A DNA stretch of 64,000 bases from positions 186,001 through 250,000 of the IMG/VR virus record IMGVR_UViG_3300037110_000087. One strand, 5' to 3'. This document shows, in pieces, positions 25,022-32,918 of the stretch. Every line of letters starts with the position of its first letter. The stretch's first letter is position 1. A model generated the notes under the pieces. That model was not told the DNA's origin, did not search any database, and saw only the letters and a program-made list of their open reading frames with translations. This DNA is from a virus. A program made the translations under genes and the position numbers.

Positions 25022-25050
25022 AGTATAACGCAGGAGAAGGCTCCTGTCAA
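25022..25050 (-). promoter_or_regulatory. Sigma-70 promoter
   Basis: Minus strand TTGACA (25050-25045), 17-nt spacer, TATACT (25027-25022), 34 nt before ATG 24988. Confidence 0.8.
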
Positions 25051-25051
25051 T

Positions 25052-25510
25052 CTACTCCTCAGCCCATCCAGTGGACAGAGGTTCCCAATATTCCTGACCG
25101 AAGAATAGCTGGTGGCCAAGCAAATTGTCACGGAAATCTCTAACCCATTCCACACCCTTGTGCTTCTTCATCCCGGTAGCCAAGGTGACATGAGGTAAGT
25201 AGGAGGTAAAAGAATCAACTCCACCGCGATCAATCCAAGCGTTGTGTAATGCCTCGATTCCAGTGCTTTTAATCTTCGCAACTAAATAACCAAGCCGGTC
25301 ATGACCATCCCAGTATTGCAAACTGATGATTTGACCACGGTAGCACATGGCGGGACGAATATAGATAGAAGGATTCGGCACAGTCACTTTGCTGTAAAGA
25401 AGAGTAATATGGAGCGATTTGGGCAAGTGAATCGGTGTGCCCACTAGCTTCTGTCTGAGTAATTTCTCAGATTCCTGTCTCACCTTCAGTGCAACAAATG
25501 TCCCTGCCAT
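25052..25510 (-). CDS. acb1: 2H phosphoesterase, Acb1-like (anti-CBASS)
   Basis: 152 residues, the length I recall for T4 Acb1. Two H-x-T motifs (LHIT at 33-36, PHVT at 106-109) define the 2H phosphoesterase fold. The context LHITLLYSK, YLPHVTLA and a C-terminal E-Y-x-E-P-L resembles T4 Acb1 rather than LigT/ThpR enzymes. Acb1 degrades the cyclic nucleotides that activate CBASS effectors. TAATG overlap with the SET gene upstream. Specific assignment needs a profile comparison; the 2H fold itself is secure. Confidence 0.65.
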   Translation of the reverse strand: MAGTFVALKVRQESEKLLRQKLVGTPIHLPKSLHITLLYSKVTVPNPSIYIRPAMCYRGQIISLQYWDGHDRLGYLVAKIKSTGIEALHNAWIDRGGVDSFTSYLPHVTLATGMKKHKGVEWVRDFRDNLLGHQLFFGQEYWEPLSTGWAEE

Positions 25511-25983
25511 TATGATTCCTTTTCTACTTTAGCCCTACCACCTGCGTCATACTTCTTAGTGATTTCTTCACCCTTTTTGATATCTTTGATGGTTTTGACT
25601 TCCACAAAGTCCTTGCCAATGACCTGCTTGGCATTTGGATGGTCGTCGTGGTTGAGCATTACAAAATAGCTAAGGCCGATTGGATTCTTGCCCTTAAACA
25701 GTTTAACTTGACTGAGCTTTTCCTTCTCACTCTTAGCGAACGGGTAATTGACTGGACCAAAAGGCATTGCATGGGTATCATACCATTTGAAACCATATAG
25801 ATCCACGAGCTTGGAATCCTTCATCAGCTTCCAGTCCTCGTCGGAGATCATGGACACCTTATCATGACAAATCACTGTACCCGAAGGGATGTCCTTGGCA
25901 GCAAATAAACCATTGCCCTTACCGGGAGAGACTTTCACACAGACTAGGCCCTTGTCTACTTCAGCGATCAAATGCAGTTTCAT
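25510..25983 (-). CDS. SET-domain protein with MKLxLxA N-terminus
   Basis: 157 residues. ATG 25983 overlaps the upstream stop (ATGA). After an N-terminal MKLHLIAEV come SET motifs: GNGLFAAKDIPSGTVI (28-43), MLNHDDHPNA (the N-H-x-x-x-P-N core) and DIKKGEEITKKYD, with the catalytic Tyr equivalent in the last. SET domains transfer methyl groups from SAM to lysine. Host chromatin-like, ribosomal or phage proteins are possible substrates. Confidence 0.8.
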   Translation of the reverse strand: MKLHLIAEVDKGLVCVKVSPGKGNGLFAAKDIPSGTVICHDKVSMISDEDWKLMKDSKLVDLYGFKWYDTHAMPFGPVNYPFAKSEKEKLSQVKLFKGKNPIGLSYFVMLNHDDHPNAKQVIGKDFVEVKTIKDIKKGEEITKKYDAGGRAKVEKES

Positions 25984-26879
25984 AGTCCCAGCCACAACAT
26001 GATTTCTTGTTTAAAGATTTCAGACTTAGTGAGATCACCCACATTTTTGAGTCTTATTTCCATTGTAACAAGACAATTGAGCAGAGTGTGCACGGTGTCG
26101 ATTTTGACCGCAGCAGCCTGCTCAAAAACTTTCTTGGCCCGGAAAGGGTGCATCTTGTTTAGTTCCGCGTATTGATCAGAGGTCATTTTCTTAGCTCGTG
26201 CGTCCATTACATTCATCAGATCGCAGAGCATTTTTTCCAAGCCAAGGCATAGAGTAATTGGTTCATGTTCCTCAGTTAAGATGAACATGGCCTGGAGGGT
26301 TGCTCTGGAATTCCTTGCTAACAGGGCATTGAATAAGTCCCAAATTTGAGCCTTATACCCGATTACTGTTCTGACTATCGCCAGAGTCACTCGATTCTCA
26401 TTGGCCTGTAGACCCACTGCATACGCAGAATTCCATAACCCTATTGGATCCTGGATCTTCCCAGTGGCATCCCGGTGACTATCTACCAACATCTTCCAGG
26501 CATCTGGTTCGAATCTAATACCCTTCTCTTCTAATCGTTTGGTCGCTACCGTCAGGATCTCGAATTCAGAAGGTCCAATCCAATCTTCAGCAGCCTTGCA
26601 TTGTTTGCTGTCGGTGACCATCACGAAGGGGCAGGATAGTTTCCGCTTCTCCGCTGCCTTCCATACCGTTGCCTCATAAGAGGTCCAATACAGGGCTTTA
26701 GAAAATAAATTTCCTCTGGAGCAAGCTTCCAGAAGCTCTTCAGACGGAATTTCCACCACCTTATAGCCAAGAGTATTTAAATACTCTTTGAATAACTTGA
26801 TATGGTAGGAATTATCGAATCTCAGGCAGAAATTCTTTACCTTGTTCCTCAGATAGACTGAGAAGGTATTAGCGTCCAC
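25980..26879 (-). CDS. DNA polymerase III delta-subunit-like clamp loader protein
   Basis: 299 residues, GTG start. The C-terminal third reads like the collar domain of HolA (LFNALLARNSRATLQAMFIL, HPFRAKKVFEQA, then an L-x-x-L...D/E-x-x-L-K segment). The middle has helices of the lid type, while Walker motifs are absent, as in delta. It would open or load a sliding clamp. No clamp or polymerase is in the window. Preceded by a small overlapping membrane ORF. Confidence 0.55.
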   Translation of the reverse strand: MDANTFSVYLRNKVKNFCLRFDNSYHIKLFKEYLNTLGYKVVEIPSEELLEACSRGNLFSKALYWTSYEATVWKAAEKRKLSCPFVMVTDSKQCKAAEDWIGPSEFEILTVATKRLEEKGIRFEPDAWKMLVDSHRDATGKIQDPIGLWNSAYAVGLQANENRVTLAIVRTVIGYKAQIWDLFNALLARNSRATLQAMFILTEEHEPITLCLGLEKMLCDLMNVMDARAKKMTSDQYAELNKMHPFRAKKVFEQAAAVKIDTVHTLLNCLVTMEIRLKNVGDLTKSEIFKQEIMLWLGL

Positions 26880-26979
26880 GGCTTATTACCACCATCAAAG
26901 CAGCGAACAACACAAATATAAGAAGCATGATACAAGGATAAATATCACACCAGTAATTTCTGGATGTTACTTTGGACAT
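26869..26979 (-). CDS. Small single-pass membrane protein (36 aa)
   Basis: ATG 26979 with AGAGGA upstream. Residues 16-32 (CIMLLIFVLFAALMVVI) form one TM segment; the TAA overlaps the start of the delta-like gene by 11 nt. Function unknown. Confidence 0.55.
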   Translation of the reverse strand: MSKVTSRNYWCDIYPCIMLLIFVLFAALMVVISRGR

Positions 26980-27006
26980 AATTCCTCTAATCCAGGATAT
27001 CATACT

Positions 27007-27564
27007 CTAATCCGCGCCCTGATGAAGATCTCCAGTATGTCTGGCTTCACTGATAGCCCGAAGTGCGGAGCTACTGATATGAGCTAAATTACGATTAGTA
27101 ATGAAGAAAGCTGTCGGGATATTCAATCCCAAGTCCTCATTCCAGTATTGCTGATTCATCTCATACTGAAGATCATCACCATTACGAAGACCACGAATGA
27201 CCGCCGAAATCCCATGATTCTCGGTGAATGGATAGTAAGAAATACTACTAATATAGTCTACCAACAAACCCCAGAACTCCACGACTGTGATACGATACAT
27301 TAAGTCTTCTCTAGTGAACTGGTCACCACAGATAATGGGACTCTGATCTCCGGTTTTTCTTTTTTCGGGATTAATCCCTTGGGCTACAATAACCTTATCA
27401 AAGACTTTGAGAGCCTTAGCCAAAATGTCTGCATGACCAGCATGCCAGGGATTGAAGGTACCAGGATATAAGCCAATCTTAGGATTGCCAACTTTGGTGA
27501 TCCATCTTGCTGGAGGCAAGCCTTCAAATTGTAGCATTCCGTCCACGATAACAAATGCGGTCAT
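27007..27564 (-). CDS. Phosphopantetheine adenylyltransferase-like nucleotidyltransferase (CoaD-like)
   Basis: 185 residues from ATG 27564, which overlaps the preceding stop. GLYPGTFNPWHAGHADIL holds the T/H-x-G-H nucleotidyltransferase site; VIRGLRNGDDLQYEMNQQ and HISSSALRAI match CoaD. NMN adenylyltransferases share the first motif but not the R-G-x-R-x-x-x-D-x-x-Y-E segment. An N-terminal extension of about 30 residues is unusual. It could boost CoA or a related cofactor. Confidence 0.75.
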   Translation of the reverse strand: MTAFVIVDGMLQFEGLPPARWITKVGNPKIGLYPGTFNPWHAGHADILAKALKVFDKVIVAQGINPEKRKTGDQSPIICGDQFTREDLMYRITVVEFWGLLVDYISSISYYPFTENHGISAVIRGLRNGDDLQYEMNQQYWNEDLGLNIPTAFFITNRNLAHISSSALRAISEARHTGDLHQGAD

Positions 27565-27737
27565 AATGATTCCATCCATTTCTTGGCGACGTAAAGTGAG
27601 ACAAAAGTCTTGGATTCAGCTTTTAATTCCGGCTTCGGGTGCGTCACCCAGCCATCCTTCCAGTATTCAATCCACCCAAGTTGAAAGTGGATATGACGGG
27701 TGGGACTTGCTTCAATCCATTCCTCTGTAAGTAGCAT
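27561..27737 (-). CDS. Unrecognised 58-residue protein
   Basis: ATG 27737 with AAAGGA upstream, stop coupled to the CoaD-like gene. Tryptophan-rich (W-x-E-Y-W-K-D-G-W), looks like a small domain with strand-helix layout. No family recognised. Confidence 0.55.
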   Translation of the reverse strand: MLLTEEWIEASPTRHIHFQLGWIEYWKDGWVTHPKPELKAESKTFVSLYVAKKWMESL

Positions 27738-27747
27738 GGGTTCCTTT

Positions 27748-28635
27748 CTAGAAAAGATAAGATCCCAAATCATCCCACTTTGTGTAAAGTTTGCAATTGG
27801 GCTGGAGAATCAGATACTTGACGGTCTGTTGGTTAGGGTCAGTGCTCATACAGTCATCATCCACGACCACAGACATTCCATCCACTGAATACCGAATACC
27901 ACCGAAGGGGAGTTTCTCAAGAGGACGTCCGTGGGCCTTGATGTAGTTATTCAGGTCAAACGCCCAGTAAGGATTCACGCTATGAGTGTTGATCCATTCA
28001 TTGATCTCCTGATGCTCCGCACCTTCACTTTGTGAAGTATAGAGCATGCGGAAGGTAATTTGGTCGGCTCCCAATTCTTTGGCCCGAATGAAGATCTCTT
28101 CAGCCGAATGATAATCATAGTCATCAGTCATATTCAGGGAAAGGCGTAAGCCGAACGAATACTTCTTGATCAGCCCACATACCTTGTCAATGTCAACGAC
28201 TAGCTTGTCTGAAGTCTGGTTATATTCGGCATTCTTGGCAGAACTGAAGATAGAGGACAAACTGAGGCTAATGATACTGACGCGGATAGTGTTTCGTAGC
28301 CAACGGAGGATCTCAATATCATCCAGGGTAATACCACTGGTCTGAATTTCAATCCAACGGAAGGGATCACTCAGCTGATGATTATACATGGCAAAGTCGT
28401 TTAGGAAATCTTTGTTCATCAATGGCTCACCATTGCCAGTAAGCATCACCGTATTGCAGCCATTATCCCTAGCGAAGGCCAAGCGGTCTTCGAAGTCCCT
28501 AATCCACAAGTCCCTAAAGGCGAGTTCCTTCTGGATTTTGTCGGGATGAGGACTGGGATGGAGCTTCGACACGCAGAATTTGCAGTGATTAGGACACCCA
28601 GCAGGGACCACAATGGACAAGGATTGGATTTGCAT
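27748..28635 (-). CDS. Radical SAM protein
   Basis: 295 residues from ATG 28635 (AGGAGT upstream). The cluster motif CPNHCKFC (C-x3-C-x2-C) lies near residue 16; TGNGEPL resembles the G-G-E-P SAM-binding motif, and WIEIQTSG follows. Reaction unknown: nucleoside or base modification, or an activase role, are all possible. No companion enzyme that identifies it is nearby. Confidence 0.8.
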   Translation of the reverse strand: MQIQSLSIVVPAGCPNHCKFCVSKLHPSPHPDKIQKELAFRDLWIRDFEDRLAFARDNGCNTVMLTGNGEPLMNKDFLNDFAMYNHQLSDPFRWIEIQTSGITLDDIEILRWLRNTIRVSIISLSLSSIFSSAKNAEYNQTSDKLVVDIDKVCGLIKKYSFGLRLSLNMTDDYDYHSAEEIFIRAKELGADQITFRMLYTSQSEGAEHQEINEWINTHSVNPYWAFDLNNYIKAHGRPLEKLPFGGIRYSVDGMSVVVDDDCMSTDPNQQTVKYLILQPNCKLYTKWDDLGSYLF

Positions 28636-28680
28636 AAGCACTCCTATTCTATTAACCGATGAAAGCTTAAACAAAGATTC

Positions 28681-28696
28681 GGGGCCTTTCGGCCCC
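28681..28696 (-). terminator. GC hairpin terminator
   Basis: GGGGCC-GAAA-GGCCCC on the minus strand, downstream of the stop at 28720, followed by GAATCTTTGTTT. Confidence 0.55.
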
Positions 28697-28719
28697 AGGG
28701 AATCCAGATTTAGATGAGT

Positions 28720-28980
28720 TTATTCCTCGTCTGAAATCTCTTGAATCGCTTTCCATGAATTGTAATATTTCATATAGAATGCATTGTCTGGCATTGACGG
28801 TTCCAGACGCTCAAGAACATCAGCATAAGCCCGATGGTTCAAGCGTCCCATTTCTTCTCCATGTTCTTTGAAATGTTTAGAACAGAAGATGCCGTCCATG
28901 TAAAGATCACGACAGTCTTCACAGATTGGGGGATCTCCTGGCTGAGGATCCCCCCAGACTGGTTCATACTGATCTGACAT
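28720..28980 (-). CDS. Unrecognised 86-residue protein with Cys/His motif
   Basis: GGAGGT precedes ATG 28980. PICEDCRDLYMDGIFCSKH provides a C-x2-C...C-x2-H zinc site near residues 19-36; the rest is helical. No family recognised. Confidence 0.6.
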   Translation of the reverse strand: MSDQYEPVWGDPQPGDPPICEDCRDLYMDGIFCSKHFKEHGEEMGRLNHRAYADVLERLEPSMPDNAFYMKYYNSWKAIQEISDEE

Positions 28981-29013
28981 ATATACCTCCGAAAGTTAGT
29001 GAACCGATGGTTC

Positions 29014-29214
29014 CTACAGGTGAACCTTGCAGTGAAGAATCTTGTACTGATGTTGGAGAACAACCTTCTCCTCTGGAGTGACAGATATGGTTGGGTCCAA
29101 TCCCTGGATCCACATTCTGATCGCGAACTCCAAAGATTTTTTAGACGGATAGGCTTTGAGTTCGTCATCCGTCAGTTTCAGCACTTCCGCTTTGGTCAGC
29201 ACTTCTGTTTGCAT
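29014..29214 (-). CDS. Unrecognised 66-residue protein
   Basis: ATG 29214 preceded by GGAGGG. Helical, with MQTEVLTKAEVLKLTDDEL at the N-terminus. Downstream of the RHH-like gene. Confidence 0.55.
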   Translation of the reverse strand: MQTEVLTKAEVLKLTDDELKAYPSKKSLEFAIRMWIQGLDPTISVTPEEKVVLQHQYKILHCKVHL

Positions 29215-29228
29215 AAACCCTCCAGGGC

Positions 29229-29420
29229 TCAACGCAGCAGAACCACAGTGGCCTTGCTGCCTTGTCCAATAGATATCATGTTGTTGCCGTCCTGCTTCTC
29301 GACAGCGAGCGCAAGAAGCCCTAGTGCCCGGCGAATCACTTCATTCCTCGATGTGGCACCGAGTGCCTTCTTGAGCTTGTCGAGTTCGGCTATGTTTACT
29401 TCAATCGTGGTGGCAGCCAT
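29229..29420 (-). CDS. Ribbon-helix-helix DNA-binding-like protein
   Basis: 63 residues from ATG 29420 (GAGGAGG upstream). TTIEVNIAELDKLKKALG then SRNEVIRRALGLLALAVE matches the strand-helix-helix layout of Arc/MetJ/CopG repressors. An in-frame ATG at 29516 would add 32 residues spanning a hairpin and lacks a comparable ribosome site. A local repressor role is inferred. Confidence 0.65.
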   Translation of the reverse strand: MAATTIEVNIAELDKLKKALGATSRNEVIRRALGLLALAVEKQDGNNMISIGQGSKATVVLLR

Positions 29421-29455
29421 GACATCCTCCTCTGTGGCAGCTTCCTGCCTGAAAT

Positions 29456-29489
29456 CAGGGGGAGCAGGATTGAACCCATGCACCCCCTG
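29456..29489 (-). other. 7-bp stem-loop between two genes
   Basis: CAGGGGG and CCCCCTG pair around a 20-nt loop that contains GGTTCAATCC. Lies in the 92-nt gap before the RHH-like gene. It resembles a tRNA T-arm plus acceptor 3' half, but the rest of a tRNA is missing; more likely a terminator or leader structure. Confidence 0.4.
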
Positions 29490-29512
29490 TAGGGATCCAC
29501 CGCATGCATTGT

Positions 29513-29758
29513 TCATTTCAACCCCACAAGAAAAGGAGCGATCTTCTCTGCCCTCTTGAGGTATGTGGCTCCGATGGCCTCCTGGGCTTTGTCCCTTTCT
29601 TTTTCAAGGGCCTTCAACTCCTTGTGAATCTGCTGCCCTTCTTCGTCAGGTAGGAGGATGATTGGCTTGAATTGCATCCCAGTGTATCCTTCAACGCAGA
29701 CGAATCCACCGGGATGGATGTCCCCTTCCACCTTGCCACCTAAGACCCCGAAATGCAT
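29513..29758 (-). CDS. Unrecognised 81-residue protein
   Basis: ATG 29758 follows GGAGGT that lies within the preceding gene's end. Beta-rich N-terminal half (HFGVLGGKVEGDIHPGGFV), then a Glu/Lys coiled-coil-like helix. No family recognised. Confidence 0.6.
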   Translation of the reverse strand: MHFGVLGGKVEGDIHPGGFVCVEGYTGMQFKPIILLPDEEGQQIHKELKALEKERDKAQEAIGATYLKRAEKIAPFLVGLK

Positions 29759-29759
29759 A

Positions 29760-29996
29760 TCATACCTCCAGAACGCGTACATCTTCCCTCCTCAGAGTTT
29801 TTAACTCGATTTTCAGTTTTTCGGAACATTCAGGGCAGATGCCATGGGAGACCTTGATATTTGGGTCTTGTTCGAAGAATTCTTCGAGTGATATCCAGTT
29901 ACCCTCAATATTTATCCTGCGACACCAAGCACAAACTCGGAAGAATTGCTTGAGATACCTCAGTTTAAGGAATATCCGGCGCTTGAGAGTTTTCAT
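29760..29996 (-). CDS. Small zinc-binding protein (CAWC/CPEC type)
   Basis: 78 residues. CAWCRRI...GNWISLEEFF...SHGICPEC is a pattern often found fused to or beside bacterial signalling proteins, with two C-x-x-C knuckles at about 22-25 and 54-57. Basic N-terminus. Function unknown. Confidence 0.65.
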   Translation of the reverse strand: MKTLKRRIFLKLRYLKQFFRVCAWCRRINIEGNWISLEEFFEQDPNIKVSHGICPECSEKLKIELKTLRREDVRVLEV

Positions 29997-30020
29997 ATCC
30001 CACTCATTAAGGGACTAAAC

Positions 30021-30049
30021 AGATGCCGGGAGGTTTGCTCCCGGCATCT
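30021..30049 (-). terminator. 12-bp hairpin terminator after ligA
   Basis: AGATGCCGGGAG pairs perfectly with CTCCCGGCATCT around a 5-nt loop, 9 nt after the ligase stop; followed by GTTTAGT on the minus strand. Confidence 0.7.
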
Positions 30050-30057
30050 GGTGTGGA

Positions 30058-32121
30058 CTACATCCCCAACATCTTGAAGAAGTCGGCTTCGGACACGATC
30101 TTGATCCCTGCGGCCTTGGCTTTCTTCATCTTGCCGCTGGTGGAGTCCATTTCGGCGGTGACCAGCATGGTGACGCTGGGCCGGAAGTCTTCTTCGATCC
30201 TGGCACCCTGCTTGGCCGCGAGATCCTGCATCCGCTTGCGGGTGAAACGCTCACCCTTGTCGTCGCAGCGTTCGATCTTGCCGGTGAACAGGAGGGTATC
30301 TCCCATCAGCACCATTTCGCCCTTGACCTGACTGCGTGGATCACCGTTACCGAAACCGGGCATGGGAGCCTCCTTGAGTTGGTTGAAGAGTGGATGGAAA
30401 TCGACGGTGGGAGGGAGTTCTTTTTCGTTGATCTTGATGGCTTCGAGCAGCGCTTCGATCATGGGCCGCGCCCTCTGGATGCCCTTCACGATAGTGTAGG
30501 CTTTCTTATCCTTGTAGCCGCCGACACTCAGCAGATAGGTAGCAGTCAGGCTGAACCAGCCATCGATGGTGTCGATGCCGGTCTTCTCCATGATGATCTC
30601 GCATTCCCTGCGGCCTAGAAACTTGATGCAGACCGAACCCATGAGATCGTTGAGATCGCAGTTCCTTGATTTGTTGATCTCACCGATGATACGATGAGCG
30701 TTCGCGGTTCCCAGCACCCCATTGCCCACCCTCACACGCTCCAGGGTGCTGTAGGTCAACTTGTAGAGATCCTGGGGCTGGGTCACAGTGCCGTTGTCGT
30801 AGAGAGCCTGGAGCAGGACGTCACCGATGAACAGGATGTTGCGCTTGGTGATCCACTGTTTGACCACCTGTATGCCCCGACCTTCGCAGGACTCGTTGAT
30901 GCATTTGGTCGAAGCACCATCCACGACCAGTGGTTCGTCACAGAAGGGACAGGTGCTGGGAGCCACGATCAGTTCACCGATGCGCTCTTTGGTCTGGTGG
31001 TCGTAGCGGGGGAAGACTTCCTTGATGTGGGGAATCACACCACCGGCCCGTTCGATGACCACCTTGTCACCGATACAGACACCACCCAGTTCCATGAGGT
31101 AGGGGAAGTTGTTGGCCAGGACGGACTTGCAGGTCACACCCTGGATGTCCACCGGATTGTATTTGAGGGTGGGGATGATGGCCCCAGTGCTGCCGATGGT
31201 GAGTTCCACACCAATGATGGTGGATTCGGCGGTGTCATTGGCGAACTTGATGGCCTTCTGCCCCTTCGGGCAGTTGTCGCTGCTCATGCCCAGGGTCTTC
31301 TGCGCTTGGACGCTGTTCATCTTGACCACGGTGCCATCGGCTTCGTAGTCGAACTCGTCCCGGTTGGTGACGAAGTAGGTCTTGAAGGCATTCTGGATGC
31401 CAACAGCGTCCTGGCAGAAGATGGACTCGACAGGCCGGAATCCCAGGTTCCGCATGAACTCGATGCGCATCTGCTCCGTGGGATAGACCCAGCGGCCATC
31501 CAGGGGGTCCAGCGGCTCATATTCGAAGACGATGAGATCCAGGTGACGGGCGAGGTTGGTTCCCTTCTGGTCGCGGACGACCGCCACCGAATTGCGGCAG
31601 GTCTTGTGACCCAGCGGCTGGAAGAACTCCGTATACTTGGTCTTGCTTAGCAGCAGTTCACCCCTCACATCGCCAGTGAAGGGAACTGGAAGCCGCTTAG
31701 GGATCGAGGGGATGTTCACGGCATTGAATAGCACGGACTCCCCGACCTCACCATCACCCCTGGTAGCCGCTTCGGTCAAGCAGCCATCGGTGTATTGGAG
31801 GACGAGGGTCATGCCATCGAGCTTCCATTCCTGGAGGTAGCCATCGGTGGGCCGGATGTTGTCCTTGACCCAGTTCTTGATCTCGTCAGGCGACTTGAGT
31901 TTGTCTTGGCTCCCGGCGACGATCCGGTGGGTGACCTTCCTGGCATCCACCGGGACCTTGGCCCCGACCTTCCTGGAATAGGGGTGATTGGGTTCCAGGG
32001 CGCAGAACCGCTCTGCCATCCGGTCATATTCGTTGTCGGACAGGATGGGCTTGACCCGCACATAGTAGTCGTGGTCTGCCTGGAGCAGCTTCGGGAGGAG
32101 GGCTTCGGCCTCTTTGTTCAT
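30058..32121 (-). CDS. ligA: NAD-dependent DNA ligase
   Basis: 687 residues, full-length LigA. N-terminal helical NAD-binding segment, adenylation motif K100-L-D-G, RGDGEVGE, an OB region, the four-Cys zinc finger (CPFC...CINESC), helix-hairpin-helix repeats around VRVGNGVLG and SVCIKFLGRREC, and a C-terminal BRCT (LLFTGKIERCDDKGERFTR...). Preceded by AGGAGAG and promoter 32142-32171. GC content is higher than most neighbours. Seals nicks in replication and repair. Confidence 0.95.
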   Translation of the reverse strand: MNKEAEALLPKLLQADHDYYVRVKPILSDNEYDRMAERFCALEPNHPYSRKVGAKVPVDARKVTHRIVAGSQDKLKSPDEIKNWVKDNIRPTDGYLQEWKLDGMTLVLQYTDGCLTEAATRGDGEVGESVLFNAVNIPSIPKRLPVPFTGDVRGELLLSKTKYTEFFQPLGHKTCRNSVAVVRDQKGTNLARHLDLIVFEYEPLDPLDGRWVYPTEQMRIEFMRNLGFRPVESIFCQDAVGIQNAFKTYFVTNRDEFDYEADGTVVKMNSVQAQKTLGMSSDNCPKGQKAIKFANDTAESTIIGVELTIGSTGAIIPTLKYNPVDIQGVTCKSVLANNFPYLMELGGVCIGDKVVIERAGGVIPHIKEVFPRYDHQTKERIGELIVAPSTCPFCDEPLVVDGASTKCINESCEGRGIQVVKQWITKRNILFIGDVLLQALYDNGTVTQPQDLYKLTYSTLERVRVGNGVLGTANAHRIIGEINKSRNCDLNDLMGSVCIKFLGRRECEIIMEKTGIDTIDGWFSLTATYLLSVGGYKDKKAYTIVKGIQRARPMIEALLEAIKINEKELPPTVDFHPLFNQLKEAPMPGFGNGDPRSQVKGEMVLMGDTLLFTGKIERCDDKGERFTRKRMQDLAAKQGARIEEDFRPSVTMLVTAEMDSTSGKMKKAKAAGIKIVSEADFFKMLGM

Positions 32122-32141
32122 GGATCTCTCCTATCTGAACG

Positions 32142-32171
32142 ATTATACCACGGAGGGGGTATTTCTGTCAA
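32142..32171 (-). promoter_or_regulatory. Sigma-70 promoter for ligA
   Basis: Minus strand TTGACA (32171-32166), 18-nt spacer, TATAAT (32147-32142), 20 nt before the ligA ATG. Confidence 0.85.
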
Positions 32172-32214
32172 GTATTTCGCACTAGAACAGGACACCCGCA
32201 TCATGAAATTCCTT

Positions 32215-32481
32215 TCACATGAGCAGAATGATCATCCCCGAGCCGTTCCCCGGCCCCGGCCCTTCCTTCGGCCCCTGGCCCGAAACCGCCTTGGCGTAAT
32301 CGTTGACCCGATCGATCAGAGGCAGGTAGTGGTAGGTGCCGTTCTCGTCCTTCAGGCCACCATCGGGAGAGTAGTGCTTCCAGGGAACCCCCTTGGAGTC
32401 GAGGAACTCGTGGAGTTCCTGAGCTTCCCCGGCATAGAATCCGAGTGGCATATCAGTTGGACGTCCGAATTGCTGTCCCAT
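32215..32481 (-). CDS. Unrecognised 88-residue protein
   Basis: AGGAG precedes ATG 32481. The C-terminal tail is Gly/Pro-rich (GPKEGPGPGNGSG) then hydrophobic. No family recognised. Confidence 0.6.
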   Translation of the reverse strand: MGQQFGRPTDMPLGFYAGEAQELHEFLDSKGVPWKHYSPDGGLKDENGTYHYLPLIDRVNDYAKAVSGQGPKEGPGPGNGSGMIILLM

Positions 32482-32502
32482 TGGATTTCTCCTTAACCGC
32501 TA

Positions 32503-32531
32503 ATTATAACACCAAACAATTTAATTGTCAA
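32503..32531 (-). promoter_or_regulatory. Sigma-70 promoter
   Basis: Minus strand TTGACA (32531-32526), 17-nt spacer, TATAAT (32508-32503) with TG extension, 21 nt before ATG 32481. Confidence 0.85.
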
Positions 32532-32540
32532 GGTACGAGT

Positions 32541-32918
32541 TTAATTAGGCTTTCTGCTAAATCTGGCTACTTGTGTAATCTGTATAAACTGGTCAGGATG
32601 AGCCAGAACATCAGCCGCATCCCTAGCCACATTGGGGTTATATTGTTCAAATGAACCACCATGCCCAATGGTCAAATGACATTCAGTCTTCCCCATACAC
32701 AGTGTAATCAGATTCTTGGGATCTAATTCCATTGAAGGTTGATCATGGAAAGGCATTTTATGATGAACCTGGAGAAAGATGGTTCCACCGCAAGCAGCAC
32801 ACTTAGGCTGAGTTATCAAGAAAGCCTTTCTCACTCCGGACCACTTGCTACTGCGTGTTACTACCTTGATAATGTGTTCTCTAATGAGAGAATGTACTAC
32901 TCTTAAAATGTGTCCCAT
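32541..32918 (-). CDS. HNH endonuclease
   Basis: 125 residues. CAACG, QVHHKMPF, DPKNLITLC and ECHLTIGHGG form the HNH zinc-finger nuclease core. AAGGAAA upstream; the ATG directly follows the stop of the 32919 gene. Probably a free-standing homing endonuclease placed at the end of the paralogue array. Confidence 0.85.
   Translation of the reverse strand: MGHILRVVHSLIREHIIKVVTRSSKWSGVRKAFLITQPKCAACGGTIFLQVHHKMPFHDQPSMELDPKNLITLCMGKTECHLTIGHGGSFEQYNPNVARDAADVLAHPDQFIQITQVARFSRKPN

Noticed and set aside
26500-26530. GGTTCGAATC tRNA-like string
   Set aside because: Lies inside the delta-like coding region and lacks tRNA stems around it.
29456-29489. tRNA-like T-arm and acceptor 3' half (GGTTCAATCC between CAGGGGG and CCCCCTG)
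   Set aside because: The 5' acceptor strand is directly next to the T-arm, the T stem has mismatches, and no D-arm or anticodon arm can be built upstream. Treated as a plain stem-loop.
30694-31650. 318-codon open frame on the plus strand opposite ligA
   Set aside because: A shadow of the GC-rich ligase gene: low-complexity composition, no ribosome site, and the opposite strand has full LigA motifs.
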